Source: Panulirus ornatus
Taxonomy: Eukaryota; Arthropoda; Malacostraca; Decapoda; Palinuridae
Direction of reading: 5' to 3'
DNA: 64,000 bases
NCBI RefSeq assembly: GCF_036320965.1
Contig: NC_092269.1
Span: 26,600,004-26,664,003, forward strand
Shown here: positions 10,742-33,899 of the stretch, piece after piece
Position numbering within the stretch: the first letter of the stretch is position 1
Layout of the letters: each line of letters opens with the position of its first letter
The notes under the pieces: generated by a model
What the model was told of the DNA's origin: nothing
The model's input: only the letters and a program-made list of their open reading frames with translations
Database searches by the model: none
Translations under genes and position numbers: made by a program

Positions 10742-12832
10742 CACATGGCAAGGACGTTCTTGTTCATGGCCCATGGCAACAACGTCCTGTTCATACTCTC
10801 GTGGCAACAACGTCCTGTTAATACCCCCATGGCAACGACGTCCTGTTCATACCCCCATGGCAACGACGCCCTGTTCATACTCCTGTGGCAACGACGTCCT
10901 GTTAATACCCCATAGCAAAGACGCCCTGTTCATACTCCTGTAGCAAAGACGTCCTGTTAATACCCCCATGGCAAAGAAGTCCTGTTAATACCCCCATGGC
11001 AACGACGTCCTGTTAATACCCCATGGCAAAGACGCCCTGTTCATACTCCTGTAGCAAAGACGTCCTGTTAATACCCCCATGGCAAAGAAGTCCTGTTCAT
11101 ACCCCATGGCAACGACGTCCTGTTCATACCCCCATGGCAACGAGGCCCTGTTCATACTCCTGTGGCAACGACGTCCTGTTAATACCCCCATGACAACGAC
11201 GTCCTGTTCATACCCCCATGGCAACAACGCCCTGTTCATACCCCCATGGAAAAGAAGTCCTGTTCATACCCCATGGCAACGACGCCCTATTCATACCCCC
11301 ATGGCAACGACGTCCTGTTAATACCCCTATGGAAAAGAAGTCCTGTTCATACCCCTGGCAACGACGTCCTGTTCATAACCCCCATGGCAACACGCCCTGT
11401 TCATACCCCCATGGCAACAACGCCCTGTTCATACCCCCATGGAAAAGAAGTCCTGTTCATACCCCATGGCAACGACGACCTGTTCATAACCCCCATGGCA
11501 ACATGCCCTGTTCATACCCCCATGGCAACAACGCCCTGTTCATACCCCATGGCAACGACGCCCTGTTCATACCCCCATGGAAAAGAAGTCCTGTTCATAC
11601 CCCATGGCAACGACGACCTGTTCATAACCCCCATGGCAACATGCCCTGTTCATACCCCCATGGCAACAACGCCCTGTTCATACCCCATGGCAACGACGTC
11701 CTGTTAATACCCCCATGGCAACGAGGCCCTGTTCATACTCCCATGGCAAAGACGCCCTGTTCATACTCCTGTGGCAACGACGTCCTGTTAATACCCCATG
11801 GCAACGTCGTCCTGTTCATACCCCATGGCAACGACGCCCTGTTCATACCCCCATGGAAAAGAAGTCCTGTTCATACTCCATGGCAACGACGTCCTGTTAA
11901 AACCCCCATGGCAACGAAGCCCTGTTCATACTCCCATGGCAAAGACGCCCTGTTCATACTCCTGTGGCAACGACGTCCTATTAATACCCCATGGCAACGT
12001 CGTCCTGTTCATACCCCATGGCAACGATGCGCTGTTCATACTCCTGTGGCAACGACGTCCTGTTCATACCCCCATGACAAAGAAGTTCTGTTCATACCCC
12101 ATGGCAACGACGTCCTGTTCATACCCCATGGCAACGACGTCCTGTTCATACCCCATGGCAACGACGTCCTGTTCATACCCCCATGGCAACAACGCTTTGT
12201 TAATACCCCCATGGCAACAACGCCCTGTTTATACCCCATGACAACGACGTCCTGTTCATACTCCTGTGGCAACGACGTCCTGTTCATACCCCATGGCAAC
12301 AACGCCCTGTTCATACCCCATGACAACGACGTCCTGTTCATACTCCTGTGGCAACGACGTCCTGTTCATACCCCATGGCAACAACGCCCTGTTTATACCC
12401 CATGACAACGACGTCCTGTTCATACTCCTGTGGCAACGACGTCCTGTTCATACCCCATGGCAACAACGCCCTGTTCATACCCCATGGCAACGACGTCCTG
12501 TTCATACTCCTGTGGCAATGACACCCTATTCATACCCCATGGCAACAACGCCCTGTTCATACTCCATGGCAACGACGTCCTGTTCATATCCCCACGGCAA
12601 CGCCATCTTGTTCATACATCCATGGCAAAGACGTCTAGTCTATATTCCTCATGGTAACGTATTCCTATTGCAAAGATGTCCGGGTCGCGCTCCCCATGGC
12701 GAAAATAATCCTTCTAATCCTACCATTGTAAGACCTCCATGGCACGGACGATCACCCATGACAACAACATCCTGTAGGTCTCCATAACAACGTTATCCTG
12801 TTTATATCCATCATGGCAACCATGGCAACCTG
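10742..12832. repeat. 27/28-bp minisatellite, roughly 75 copies
   Basis: Unit is CCCCATGGCAACGACG followed by TCCTGTTCATA, with 27- and 28-base variants set by three or four C residues. Common variant blocks are CTCCTGTGG in place of CCCCATGG, AAAAGAAG in place of CAACGACG, and GCC in place of GTC. Units contain the palindromes CCATGG and often GACGTC. Edges are diverged (before 10800 and after 12600). The long open frames here are an artefact of the repeat; the unit length is not a fixed multiple of three and no protein is implied. Confidence 0.96.
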
Positions 12833-12989
12833 ATGATCTAATATCAAGTTCCATTAACTTGATGCTAAAGTGATTACAGTAGAAAGTTTCCTGACCACAT
12901 AAAGCGTTGTCAGTAGGAATTTTTCCAGGGACTTACAAAGCATCCTCGCGACCACCGCTGGACAACGTCCTACTGATACTGTGGCCTCT

Positions 12990-13645
12990 TTAGGCGTGGG
13001 TCCGGGTCCTACTACCACGTAAGGCGTGGGTCCGGGTCCTACTACCACGCAAGGCGTGGGTCCGGGTCCTACTACCACGTAAGGCGTGGGTCCGAGTCCT
13101 ACCACCACGTAAGGCGTGGGTTCGGGTCCTACTACCACGTAAGGCGTGGGTCCGAGTCCTACCACCACGCAAGGCGTGGGTCCGGGTCCTACTACCACGT
13201 AAGGCGTGGGTCCGAGTCCTACCACCACGTAAGGCGTGGGTTCGGGTCCTACTACCACGTACGGCGTAGGACCGGGTCCTACTACCACGCAAGGCGTGGG
13301 TCCGGGTCCTACTACCACATAAGGCGTGGGTCCGGGTCCTTCTACCACGTAAGGCGTGGGTCCGAGTCCTACCACCACGTAAGGCGTGGGTTCGGGTCCT
13401 ACTACCACGTAAGGCGTAGGTCCGGGTCCTACTACCACGTAAGGCGTGGGTCCGGGTCCTACTACCACGTAAGGCGTGGGTCCGAGTCCTACCACCACGC
13501 AAGGCGTGGGTCCGGGTCCTACTACCACGTAAGGCGTGGGTTCGGGTCCTACTACCACGTAAGACGTTGGTCCGGGTCCTACTACCACGTAGGGCGTGGG
13601 TCCGGGTCCTACCCCGTAAGGAGTGGTTCTTGGTTCTACCCCGAC
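12990..13645. repeat. 30-bp minisatellite, about 21 copies
   Basis: Unit built on AAGGCGTGGGTCCGGG and TCCTACTACCACGT, exactly 30 bases. The period is divisible by three, so several frames stay open for over 240 codons (VVGPGPTPYV-type and RGSRTRTHAL-type decapeptides), which is expected from the period alone. Variants (CCGAG/CCGGG, TTCGGG, CGCAAGG/CGTAAGG) alternate in blocks. Confidence 0.96.
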
Positions 13646-13772
13646 TACATTCTATCTGTTCTCTCGTACTTTCATATGAATATCTCTCATGGTTGATGTG
13701 ATCCCAACGAATTATGGGTGACTGTCCAGGGCTGTTTGTGTGGTGCACTCCACAACATGCAAGTGTCTCTAT

Positions 13773-14180
<408 letters not shown>

Positions 14181-14241
<61 letters not shown>
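14181..14241. repeat. (TA)n microsatellite
   Basis: Separates the 5' end of the short derivative from the 3' tail of an RTE copy. Confidence 0.95.
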
Positions 14242-14246
<5 letters not shown>

Positions 14247-15737
14247 TATTTATTTTGCTTTGTCGCTGTCTCCCGCGTTTGCGAGGCAGCGCAAGGAAAC
14301 AGACGAAAGAAATCGCCCAACCCACCCCCATACACATGTATATACATACACGTCCACACACGCAAATATACATACCTATACATCTCAATGTGCATATATA
14401 TATACACACACAGACACATACATATATACCCATGCACACAATTCACACTGTCTGCCTTTATTCATTCCCATCGCCACCTCGCCGCACATGGAATACCATC
14501 CACCTCCCCCCTCATGTGTGCGAGGTAGCGCTAGGAAAAGACAACAAAGGCCCCATTCGTTCACACTCAGTCTCTAGCTGTCATGCAATAATGCCCGAAA
14601 CCACAGCTCACTTTCCACATCCAGGCCCCACACAACTTTCCATGGTCTACCCCAGACGCTTCACATGCCCTGATTCAATCCACTGACAGCACGTCAACTC
14701 CGGTATACCACATCGATCCAATTCACTCTATTCCTTGCCCGCCTTTCACCCTCCTGCATGTTCAGGCCCCGATCACCCAAAATCTTTTTCACTCCATCTT
14801 TCCACCTCCAATTTGGTCTCCCACTTCTCCTCGCTCCCTCCACCTCCGACACATATATCCTCTTGGTCAATCTTTTCTCACTCATTCTCTCCATGTGCCC
14901 AAACCATTTCAAAACACCCTCTTCTGCTCTCTCAAACACGCTCTTTTTATTTCCACACGTCTCTCTTACCCTTACATTACTTACTCGATCAAACCACCTC
15001 ACACCACACATTGTCCTCAAACATCTCATTTCCAGCACATCTACCCTCCTGCGCACAACTCTATCCATAGCCCACGCCTCGCAACCATACAACATTGTTG
15101 GAACCACTATTCCTTCAAACATACCCATTTTTGCTTTCCGAGATAATGTTCTCGACTTCTACACATTCTTCAAGGCTCCCAGGATTTTCGCCCCCTCCCC
15201 CACCCTATGATCCACTTCCGCTTCCATGGTTCCATCCGCTGCCAGATCCACTCCCAGATATCTAAAACACTTTACTTCCTCCAGTTTTTCTCCATTCAAA
15301 CTTACCTCCCAATTGACTTGACCCTCAACCCTACTGTACCTAATAACCTTGCTCTTATTCACATTTACTCTTAACTTTCTTCTTTCACACAATTTACCAA
15401 ACTCAGTCACCAGCTTCTGCAGTTTCTCACATGAATCAGCCACCAGCGCTGTATCATCAGCGAACAACAACTGACTCACTTCCCAAGCTTTCTCATCCAC
15501 AACAGACTTCATACTTGCCCCTCTTTCCAAAACTCTTGCACTCACCTCCCTAACAACCCCATCCATAAACAAATTAAACTACCATGGAGACATCACACAC
15601 CCCTGCCGCAAACCTACATTCACTGAGAACCAATAACTTTCCTCTCTTCCTACACGTACACATGCCTTACATCCTCGATAAAAACTTTTCACTGCTTCTA
15701 ACAACTTTCCTCCCACACCATATATTCTTAATACCAT
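14242..15737 (-). mobile_element. RTE LINE, RT C-terminal half plus long 3' UTR
   Basis: The minus strand encodes the RT from [12 protein letters not shown] to the protein end (VVYRS), then the long 3' UTR (14253-14690). An in-frame stop replaces a Leu in SPWLFNLF near 15580, and a Trp-to-stop type change lies near 15160, so it is dead. The 5' truncation falls exactly on the ATATAT motif of the Arg-Ile-Tyr-Gly codons and runs into (TA)n. Confidence 0.88.

Positions 15738-15986
<249 letters not shown>

Positions 15987-16071
<85 letters not shown>
15987..16071. repeat. (TA)n microsatellite
   Basis: Uninterrupted TA array between the palindrome and the next RTE copy. Confidence 0.95.
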
Positions 16072-16073
<2 letters not shown>

Positions 16074-16616
16074 TGGAAACGAGGTTTGAGGACAATGTGT
16101 GGTGTGAGGTGGTTTGATCGAGTGAGTAACGTAAGGGTGAGAGAGATGTGTGGAAATAGGAAGAGCGTGGTTGAGAGAGCAGAGGAGGGTGTTTTGAAGT
16201 GGTTTGGGCACATGGAGAGAATGAGTGAGGAAAGATTGACGAAGAGGATATATGTGTCGGAGGTGGAGGGAACGAGGAGAAGAGGGAGACCAAATTGGAG
16301 GTGGAAAGATGGAGTGAAAAAGATTTTGTGTGATCGGGGCCTGAACATGCAGGAGGGTGAAAGGAGTGCAAGGAATAGAGTGAATTGGAGCGATGTGGTA
16401 TACCGGGGTTGACGTGCTGTCAGTGGATTGAATCAAGGCATGTGAAGCGTCTGGGGTAAACCATGGAAAGCTGTGTAGGTGTGTATATTTGGTTGTGTGG
16501 ACGTATGTATATACATGTGTATGGGGGGGGGGGGCATTTCTTTCGTCTGTTTCCTTGCGCTACCTCGCAAACGCGGGAGACAGCGACAAAGTATAATAAA
16601 AAAATATAATATAAAA

Positions 16617-16620
<4 letters not shown>
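16072..16620 (+). mobile_element. RTE LINE, C-terminus and short-type 3' UTR
   Basis: Open for 109 codons from LEMRCLRTMCGVRWFDRVSN (start in TA) to the natural stop after VVYRG at 16412. The short 3' UTR follows, with the terminal hairpin (CTCGC-AAAC-GCGGG) near 16564-16577 and an AATATAA tail. The tandem-duplication unit described below starts inside this copy at about 16199. Confidence 0.88.

Positions 16621-16687
<67 letters not shown>
16621..16687. repeat. (TA)n microsatellite
   Basis: Between two RTE copies in the same orientation. Confidence 0.95.
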
Positions 16688-16690
<3 letters not shown>

Positions 16691-17345
16691 TTTGGTCACA
16701 TGGAGAGAATGAGTGAGGATAGATTGACAATGAGAATATATGTTTCGGAGGTGGAGGGAACGAGGAGAAGTGGCAGACCAAATTGGAAGCGGAAGGATGG
16801 AGTGAAAAAGATTTTGAGCGATCGTGGCTTGAACATGCAGGAGGGTGAAAGGCGTTCAAGGAATAGATTGAAATAGAAGGATGTGGTATACCGGTGTCGA
16901 CGCGCTGTCAGTGGATTGAACCAGGGCACGTGAATCGTCTGGGATAAACCATGAAAGTTTTGTGGGTCCTGGATGTGGAAAAAGAGCTGTGGTTTCGGTA
17001 CATTACATATGAGAGCTAGAGACTGAGTGTGAGCGAATGTGGCCTTTGTTGTCTTTTCCTAGTGCTGCCTCTCGGAGGGGAGGGGGTTGCTATTTCATGT
17101 GTGGCGGGGTGGCGACGGGAATAAATAAAGGCAGCAAGTATGAATTATATGCATGTGTATATATGTATATGCCTGTGTATGTATATATATGCATACGTTG
17201 AAATGCAGAGGAAGGTATATATGCGTGTGTGGGCGTGTATGTATATACATGTGCATGTGGGTGGGTTGGGCCATTCTTTCGTCTGTTTCCTTGCGCTACC
17301 TCGCTAACGCGGGAGACAGCGACAAAGTATGATAAATAATATAGT
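16688..17345 (+). mobile_element. RTE LINE, C-terminal tip and long 3' UTR (older subfamily)
   Basis: Starts at the WFGHMERMSE block directly after TA and runs through the RPNW-like end into the long 3' UTR. It carries private changes (ATTGACAATGAGAATATAT, LK-stop near 16870). The terminal hairpin (CTCGC-TAAC-GCGGG) lies near 17299-17312. Confidence 0.83.
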
Positions 17346-17554
17346 AGTAATATATAGATATATATGTATATACATATTTGTATTTTATTCGTCATACTTA
17401 TTTGAAGATGAATTCGCAATGCGGTTGGAGTTAAGATGATATTATTTAACGTAATTTTTCCATTCATAAAGTTTTAAATTCCATCACCACCACAAACATT
17501 CCGTCTTGTTAGTGCCATGTAGATATATACAATGGCCAGACAGTTAAAGAGAAA

Positions 17555-17593
<39 letters not shown>

Positions 17594-18049
17594 GGGGGGG
17601 GAGTGCTTTGTGGTTGAATAGAGCTGTGTGTGGGTAGTTTGGCTTGGGTAACAAGATGTGCTTTCAACTGCTTTTCTTATGTTGTCGTTTCTTTATACTC
17701 TTTGATAATGATGTGGTTGATAATAGGATGGACTTTAAAGTTACTCGCGGACAAATCAAAGTTCTTAGTACAAGCATTTAAGACAGATTCAGTGACGTTA
17801 CGTTACGGGTTTGCATAATCACAAGAGGGGCACAACATGACTGGGTTATTAAGGCCTACAGGGTGATCTTTTCCTGGTAATGCTTAACTATCGCATTTCA
17901 GTGGTCACCTCTGCGTACTGATGACTGTGGCAATAGCATCTCTCCCTGAGGAGGTGGGTTGTCTCCGGATGATTTACGTGTTAAATATAATGACCTGAAC
18001 TATCGAACTACAATCACCTTTATTATCACGAACTACTGTGGTCATCATC

Positions 18050-18052
<3 letters not shown>
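17346..18052. other. Non-repetitive DNA inside duplication unit, with (TG)n
   Basis: No gene recognised. A (TG)n array lies at about 17556-17591, followed by a G run. The stretch is the best anchor for the segmental duplication because it occurs only here and at about 23370-24085. Confidence 0.6.

Positions 18053-18130
<78 letters not shown>
18053..18130. repeat. (TA)n microsatellite
   Basis: Abuts the 5' end of a short RTE derivative. Confidence 0.95.
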
Positions 18131-20985
<2,855 letters not shown>

Positions 20986-22222
20986 TATTTTTTTTTTTGC
21001 TTTGTCGCTGTCTCCCGCGTTTGCGAGGTAGCGCAAGGAAACAGACGAAAGAAATGGCCCAACCCACCCCCATACACATGTATATACATACGTCCACACA
21101 CGCAAATATACATACCTACACAGCTTTCCATGGTTTACCCCAGACGCTTCACATGCCTTGATTCAATCCACTGACAGCACGTCAACCCCGGTATACCACA
21201 TCGCTCCAATTCACTCTATTCCTTGCCCTCCTTTCACCCTCCTGCATGTTCAGGCCCCGATCACACAAAATCTTTTTCAATCCATCTTTCCACCTCCAAT
21301 TTGGTCTCCCTCTTCTCCTCGTTCCCTCCACCTCCGACACATATATTCTCTTGGTCAATCTTTCCTCACTCATTCTCTTCATGTGCCCGAACCATTTCAA
21401 AACACCCTCTTCTGCTCTCTCAACCACGCTCTTTTTATTTCCACACATCTCTCTTACCCTTACGTTACTTACTCGATCAAACCACCTGACACCACACATT
21501 GTCCTCAAACATCTCATTTCCAGCACATCCATCCTCCTGCGCACAACTCTATCCATAGCCCACGCCTCGCAACCATACAACATTGTTGGAACCACTATTC
21601 CTTCAAACATACCCATTTTTGCTTTCCGAGATAATGTTCTCGACTTCCACACATTCTTCAAGGCTCCCAGAATTTTCGCCCCCTCCCCCACCCTATGATC
21701 CACTTCCGCTTCCATGGTTCCATCCGCTGCCAGATCCACTCCCAGATATCTAAAACACTTCCCTTCCTCCAGTTTTTCTCCATTCAAACTCACCTCCCAA
21801 TTGACCTGACCCTCAACCCTACTGTACCTAATAACCTTGCTCTTATTCACATTTACTCTTAACTTTCTTCTTCCACACACTTTACCAAACTCAGTCACCA
21901 GCTTCTGCAGTTTCTCACATGAATCAGCCACCAGCGCTGTATCATCAGCGAACAACAACTGACTCACTTCCCAAGCTCTCTCATCCCCAATAGACTTCAT
22001 ACTTGCCCCTCTTTCCAAAACTCTTGCATTCACCTCCCTAACAACCCCATCCATAAACAAATTAAACAACCATGGAGACATCACACACCCCTGCAGCAAA
22101 CCTACATTCACTGAGAACCAATCACTTTCCTCTCTTCCTACACGTACACATGCCTTACATCCTCGATAAAAACTTTTCACTGCTTCTAACAACTTACCTC
22201 CCACACCATATTTCTTAAAACC
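20986..22222 (-). mobile_element. RTE LINE, RT C-terminal half with short 3' UTR, cut by duplication junction
   Basis: Minus-strand frame open from the junction near 22222 ([14 protein letters not shown]) to the natural stop at about 21182, including [44 protein letters not shown] and RPNWRWKDG. It would be a clean RT half apart from its missing N-terminus. The right end stops not at (TA)n but at the duplication junction (CTTAAAACC joined to AGTGGTTTGGG). Confidence 0.88.
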
Positions 22223-22223
22223 A

Positions 22224-22645
22224 GTGGTTTGGGCACATGGAGAGAATGAGTGGGGAAAAAGATTGACGAAGAGGATATATGTGTCGGAGGTGGAGGGAAC
22301 GAGGAGAAGAGGAGACCAAATTGGAGGTGGAAAGATGGAAGTGAAAAAGATTTTGTGTGATCGGGGCCTGAACATGCAGGAGGGTGAAAGGAGTGCAAGG
22401 ATAGAGTGAATTGGAGCGATGTGGTATACCGGGGTTGACGTGCTGTCATTGGATTGAATCAAGGCATGTGAAGCGTCTGGGGTAAACCATGGAAAGCTGT
22501 GTAGGTGTGTTATATTTGGTTGTGTGGACGTATGTATATACAGTGTATGGGGGGGGGGGGGGCATTTCTTTCGGTCTGTTTCCTTGCGCTACCTCGCAAA
22601 CGCGGGAGACAGCGTACAAAGTATAATTAAAAAAATATATATATA
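22224..22645 (+). mobile_element. RTE LINE C-terminal tip and short 3' UTR (right copy of 16199-16620)
   Basis: Same element as 16199-16620 but with at least eight single-base indels (for example GGGGAAAAAGATTG, GAGAAGAGGAGACC, AGTGCAAGGATAG), which destroy the frame. Confidence 0.82.
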
Positions 22646-22673
22646 AAAAATAATATATATATATATAAAATAT

Positions 22674-22705
<32 letters not shown>

Positions 22706-22719
22706 ATATATATATATAT
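22646..22719. repeat. Imperfect (TA)n microsatellite
   Basis: TA array interrupted by AA and AAA steps, unlike the pure array at the equivalent left-copy position (16621-16687). Confidence 0.9.
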
Positions 22720-23370
22720 GGTTTGGTCACATGGAGAGAATGAGTGAGGATAGATTGACAATGAAATATATGTTTCGGAGGTGGAGGGAACGAGGAGAAG
22801 TGGCAGACCAAATTGGAAGCGGAAGGATGGAGTGAAAAAGATTTTGAGCGATCGTGGCTTGAACATGCAGGAGGGTGAAAGGCGTTCAAGGAATAGATTG
22901 AAATAGAAGGATGTGGTATACCGGTGTCGACGCGCTGTCAGTGGATTGAACCAGGGCACGTGAATCGTCTGGGATAAACCATGAAAGTTTTGTGGGTCCT
23001 GGATGTGGAAAAAGAGCTGTGGTTTCGGTACATTACATATGAGAGCTAGAGACTGAGTGTGAGCGAATGTGGCCTTTGTTGTCTTTTCCTAGTGCTGCCT
23101 CTCGGAGGGGAGGGGGTTGCTATTTCATGTGTGGCGGGGTGGCGACGGGAAATAAATAAAGGCAGCAAGTATGAATTATATGCATGTGTATATATGTATA
23201 TGCCTGTGTATATGTATATATATGCATACGTTGAAATGCAGAGGAAGGTATATATGCGTGTGTGGGCGTTATGTATATACATGTGCATGTGGGTGGGTTG
23301 GGCATTCTTTCGTCTGTTTCCTTGCGCTACCTCGCTAACGCGGGAGACAGCGACAAAGTATGATAAATAA
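22720..23370 (+). mobile_element. RTE LINE C-terminal tip and long 3' UTR (right copy of 16688-17345)
   Basis: Matches 16688-17345 including its private substitutions, with extra single-base indels. Confidence 0.82.
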
Positions 23371-24085
23371 TATAGTAGTAATATATAGATATATATGTAT
23401 AATACATATTTGTATTTATTTCGTCATACTTATTTGAAGTGAATTCGCAATGCGGTTGGAGTTAAGATGATATTATTTAACGTAATTTTTCCAATTCATA
23501 AAGTTTTAAATTCCATCACCACCACAACATTCCGTCTTGTCTAGTGCCATGTAGATATATACAATGGCCAGACAGTTAAAGAGAAAGTATGTGTGTGTGT
23601 GTGTGTGTGTGGGTGTGTGTTGTGGGGGGGGGAGTGCTTTGTGGTTGAATAAGCTGTGTGTGGGTAGTTTGGCTTGGGTAACAAGATGTGCTTTCAACTG
23701 CTTTTCTTATGTTGTCGTTTCTTTATACTCTTTTGATAATGATGTGGTTGATAATAGGATGGACTTTAAAGTTACTCGCGGACAAATCAAAGTTCTTAGT
23801 ACAAGCATTTAAGACAGATTCAGTGACGTTACGTTACGGGTTTGCATAATCACAAGAGGGGCACAACATGACTGGGTTATTAAGGCCTACAGGTGATCTT
23901 TTCCTGGTAATGCTTAACTATCGCATTTCAGTGGTCACCTCTGCGTACTGATGACTGTGGCAATAGCATCTCTCCCTGAGGAGGTGGGTTGTCTCCGGAT
24001 GATTTACGTGTTAAATATAATGACCTGAACTATCGAACTACAATCACCTTTATTATCACGAACTACTGTGGTCATCATCTATTTA
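23371..24085. other. Non-repetitive DNA, right copy of 17346-18052
   Basis: Same sequence as the left copy with scattered single-base indels and a shorter, interrupted TG array (23588-23622). No gene recognised. Confidence 0.6.
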
Positions 24086-24109
24086 TTATATAATATATAT
24101 TATATATAT

Positions 24110-24161
<52 letters not shown>

Positions 24162-24177
24162 TATATATATAATATAT
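24086..24177. repeat. Imperfect (TA)n microsatellite
   Basis: TA array with several ATTA and AATA interruptions. Confidence 0.9.
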
Positions 24178-27040
<2,863 letters not shown>

Positions 27041-27057
27041 TATATATATATATATAT
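27041..27057. repeat. Short (TA)n inside an interrupted RTE 3' UTR
   Basis: The TATG/TA-rich part of the plus-strand RTE 3' UTR passes directly into the T-rich tail of a minus-strand RTE copy. Confidence 0.7.
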
Positions 27058-28569
<1,512 letters not shown>

Positions 28570-28602
28570 AAACCTATATGTATATATATATATATATATT
28601 TA

Positions 28603-30346
28603 TTTTATATTTATTATACTTTGTCGCTGTCTCCCGCGTTTGCGAGGTAGCGCAAGGAAACAGACGAAAGAAATGGCCCAACCCCCCCCATACACATGCA
28701 TATACATACGTCCACACACGCAAATATACATACCTACACAGCTTTCCATGGCTTACCCCAGACGCTTCACATGCCTGGATTCAATCCACTGACAGCACGT
28801 CAACCCCGGTATACCACATCGCTCCAATTCACTCTATTCCTTGCCCTCCTTTCACCCTCCTGCATGTTCAGGCCCCGATCACACAAAATCTTTTTCACTC
28901 CATCTTTCCACCTCCAATTTGGTCTCCCTCTTCTCCTTGTTCCCTCCACCTCCGACACATATATCCTCTTGGTCAATCTTTCCTCACTCATCCTCTCCAT
29001 GTGCCCAAACCACTTCAAACCACCCTCTTCTGCTCTCTCAACCACGCTCTTTTTATTTCCACACATCTCTCTTACCCTTACGTTACTCACTCGATCAAAC
29101 CACCTCACACCACACATTGTCCTCAAACATCTCATTTCCAGCACATCCATCCTCCTGCGCACAACTCTATCCATAGCCCACGCCTCGCAACCATACAACA
29201 TTGTTGGAACCACTATTCCTTCAAACATACCCATTTTTGCTTTCCGAGATAATGTTCTCGACTTCCACACATTCTTCAAGGCCCCCAGAATTTTCGCCCC
29301 CTCCCCCACTCTATGATCCACTTCCGCTTCCATGGTTCCATCCGCTGCCAGATCCACTCCCAGATATCTAAAACACTTCACTTCCTCCAGTTTTTCTCCA
29401 TTCAAACTCACCTCCCAATTGACTTGACCCTCAACCCTACTGTACCTAATAACCTTGCTCTTATTCACATTTACTCTTAACTTTCTTCTTCCACACACTT
29501 TACCAAACTCAGTCACCAGCTTCTGCAGTTTCTCACATGAATCAGCCACCAGCGCTGTATCATCAGCGAACAACAACTGACTCACTTCCCAAGCTCTCTC
29601 ATCCCAACAGACTTCATACTTGCCCCTCTTTCCAAAACTCTTGCATTTACCTCCCTAACAACCCCATCCATAAACAAATTAAACAACCATGGAGACATCA
29701 CACACCCCTGCCGCAAACCAACATTCACTGAGAACCAATCACTTTCCTCTCTTCCTACACGTACACATGCCTTACATCCTCGATAAAAACTTTTCACTGC
29801 TTCTAACAACTTTCCTCCCACACCATATATTCTTAATACCTTCCACAGAGCATCTCTATGAACTCTATCATATGCCTTCTCCAGATCCATAAATGCTTCA
29901 TACAAATCCATTTGCTTTTCTAAGTATTTCTCACATACATTCTTCAAAGCAAACACCTGATCCACACATCCTCTACCACTTCTGAAACCACACTGCTCTT
30001 CCCCAATCTGATGCTCTGTACATGCCTTCACCCTCTCAATCAATACCCTCCCATATAATTTACCAGGAATACTCAACAAACTTATACCTCTGTAATTTGA
30101 GCACTCACTCTTATCCCCTTTGCCTTTGTACAATGGCACTATGCACGCATTCCGCCAATCCTCAGGCACCTCACCATGAGTCATACATACATTAAATAAC
30201 CTTACCAACCAGTCAACAATACAGTCACCCCCTTTTTTAATAAATTCCACTGCAATACCATCCAAACCTGCTGCCTTGCCGGCTTTCATCTTCCGCAAAG
30301 CTTTCACTACCTCTTCTCTGTTTACCAAATCATTTTCCCTAACCCT
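28603..30346 (-). mobile_element. RTE LINE, whole RT domain with one frameshift, short 3' UTR
   Basis: The minus strand encodes the RT from the GRENDLVNREEVVKAL region (30328) to the natural stop (28800). It includes [73 protein letters not shown] and FADDTALVAD. A single-base deletion at about 29604 (CCC versus CCCC) splits it into two frames. The truncation point at 30346 runs into a short TA-rich stretch. The tail region carries the CTCGC-AAAC-GCGGG hairpin near 28635-28650. Confidence 0.9.
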
Positions 30347-30365
30347 ATATAAATATATATATATC

Positions 30366-30640
<275 letters not shown>

Positions 30641-31003
30641 TATAGATTGACCAAGAGGATATATGTGTCGGAGGTGGAGGGAACGAGAAGAGGGAGACCA
30701 AATTGGAGGTGGAAAGATGGAGTGAAAAAGATTTTGTGTGATCGGGGCCTGAACATGCAGGAGGGTGAAAGGAGGCAAGGAATAGAGTGAATTGGAGCGA
30801 TGTGGTATACCGGGGTTGACGTGCTGTCAGTGGATTGAATCAGGGCATGTGAAGCGTCTGGGGTAAACCATGGAAAGCTGTGTATGTATGTATATTTGCG
30901 TGTGTGGACATATGTATATGCATGTGTATGGGGGTGGGTTGGGCCATTTCTTTCGTCTGTTTCCTTGCGCTATCTCGCAAACGCGGGAGACAGCGACAAA
31001 GCA

Positions 31004-31010
<7 letters not shown>
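30641..31010 (+). mobile_element. RTE LINE, C-terminal tip and short 3' UTR
   Basis: Begins at the [14 protein letters not shown] block, has a 3-base loss in the Arg-rich stretch and a 1-2-base loss near 30773, and ends with the hairpin near 30974-30987 plus an A-rich tail. Confidence 0.87.

Positions 31011-31077
<67 letters not shown>
31011..31077. repeat. (TA)n microsatellite
   Basis: Follows the A-rich tail of the preceding RTE fragment. Confidence 0.95.
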
Positions 31078-31081
<4 letters not shown>

Positions 31082-31148
31082 GTCCACACACGCAAATATA
31101 CATACCTATACATCTCAACGTATATATAAAAATACACACACAAACATA
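31078..31148 (-). mobile_element. RTE long 3' UTR internal fragment
   Basis: Short piece of the TATG/CACAC-rich part of the long 3' UTR, inverted, lacking both the coding end and the terminal hairpin. Confidence 0.6.
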
Positions 31149-33163
<2,015 letters not shown>

Positions 33164-33169
33164 ATAAAC

Positions 33170-33728
33170 ATTTTTAGCCAAGAGGGCCTGAACATGCAGG
33201 AGGGTGAAGAGCGTGCAAGGAATAGAGTGAACTGGAAGGATGTGGTATACCGGGGCCGAAATGCTGTCAATGGATTGAACCAGGGTATGTGAAGCGTCTG
33301 GGGTAAACCATTTAAAGTTTTGTAGGGCCTGGATGTCGAAAGGAAGCTGTGGTTTCGGTGCATTATACATGAAATCTAGATAATGAGTATGAACGAATGT
33401 GTCCTTTGTTGTCTTTTCCTAGCGCTACCTCGTGCGCAAGCGGGAGGAAGGGGGGGTGGGGGTGTTATTTCATGTGTGGCGGGATGGCAACGGGAATGAA
33501 TAAAGGCAGCAAGAGAATTATGCACATCTGTGTATACGTTTATGTCTGTATGTATATATATATATATATGTATACGTTGAAATGTATAGGTATGTATATA
33601 TGCGCGTGTGGATTTGTATGTATATATACATGTGCATATGGGTGGGTTGAGCTACTCTTTCGTCTGTTTCCTTGCGCTACCTCGCTAACGCAGGAGATAG
33701 CGACAAAGTATGATAGATAATGTACATA
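33170..33728 (+). mobile_element. RTE LINE 3' end, long-type 3' UTR
   Basis: Starts at the [17 protein letters not shown] block and continues through the stop and the long 3' UTR. Both the internal hairpin-like block (near 33420-33445) and the terminal one (near 33678-33700) are present. It may be the other half of the copy at 31149-33022. Confidence 0.83.
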
Positions 33729-33899
33729 TGGCTTTCGTCGTAAATCATGTTATGTAACAAGTCAGAAATTTTATTTTAAGAATCCTTTCCAGATATAAAC
33801 CAAATTATCGTACACGAGACTGTTGTGTAAATCAAAACCGTGTGTGTATGGATTAGTGATTGGGTAATCGACAGAAAGCAATGTGTAGCTCTAAATAAA

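Noticed and set aside
10985..12787. Long open frames (up to 395 codons) over the 27-bp array
   Set aside because: All frames on both strands are open in pieces and consist of the repeat unit. There is no conserved start, no frame consistency between 27- and 28-base units and no domain.
12854..13748. Minus-strand frames of about 250 codons with VVGPGPTPYV repeats
   Set aside because: A 30-base unit is divisible by three and free of stops, so open frames arise automatically. Overlapping frames are equally open.
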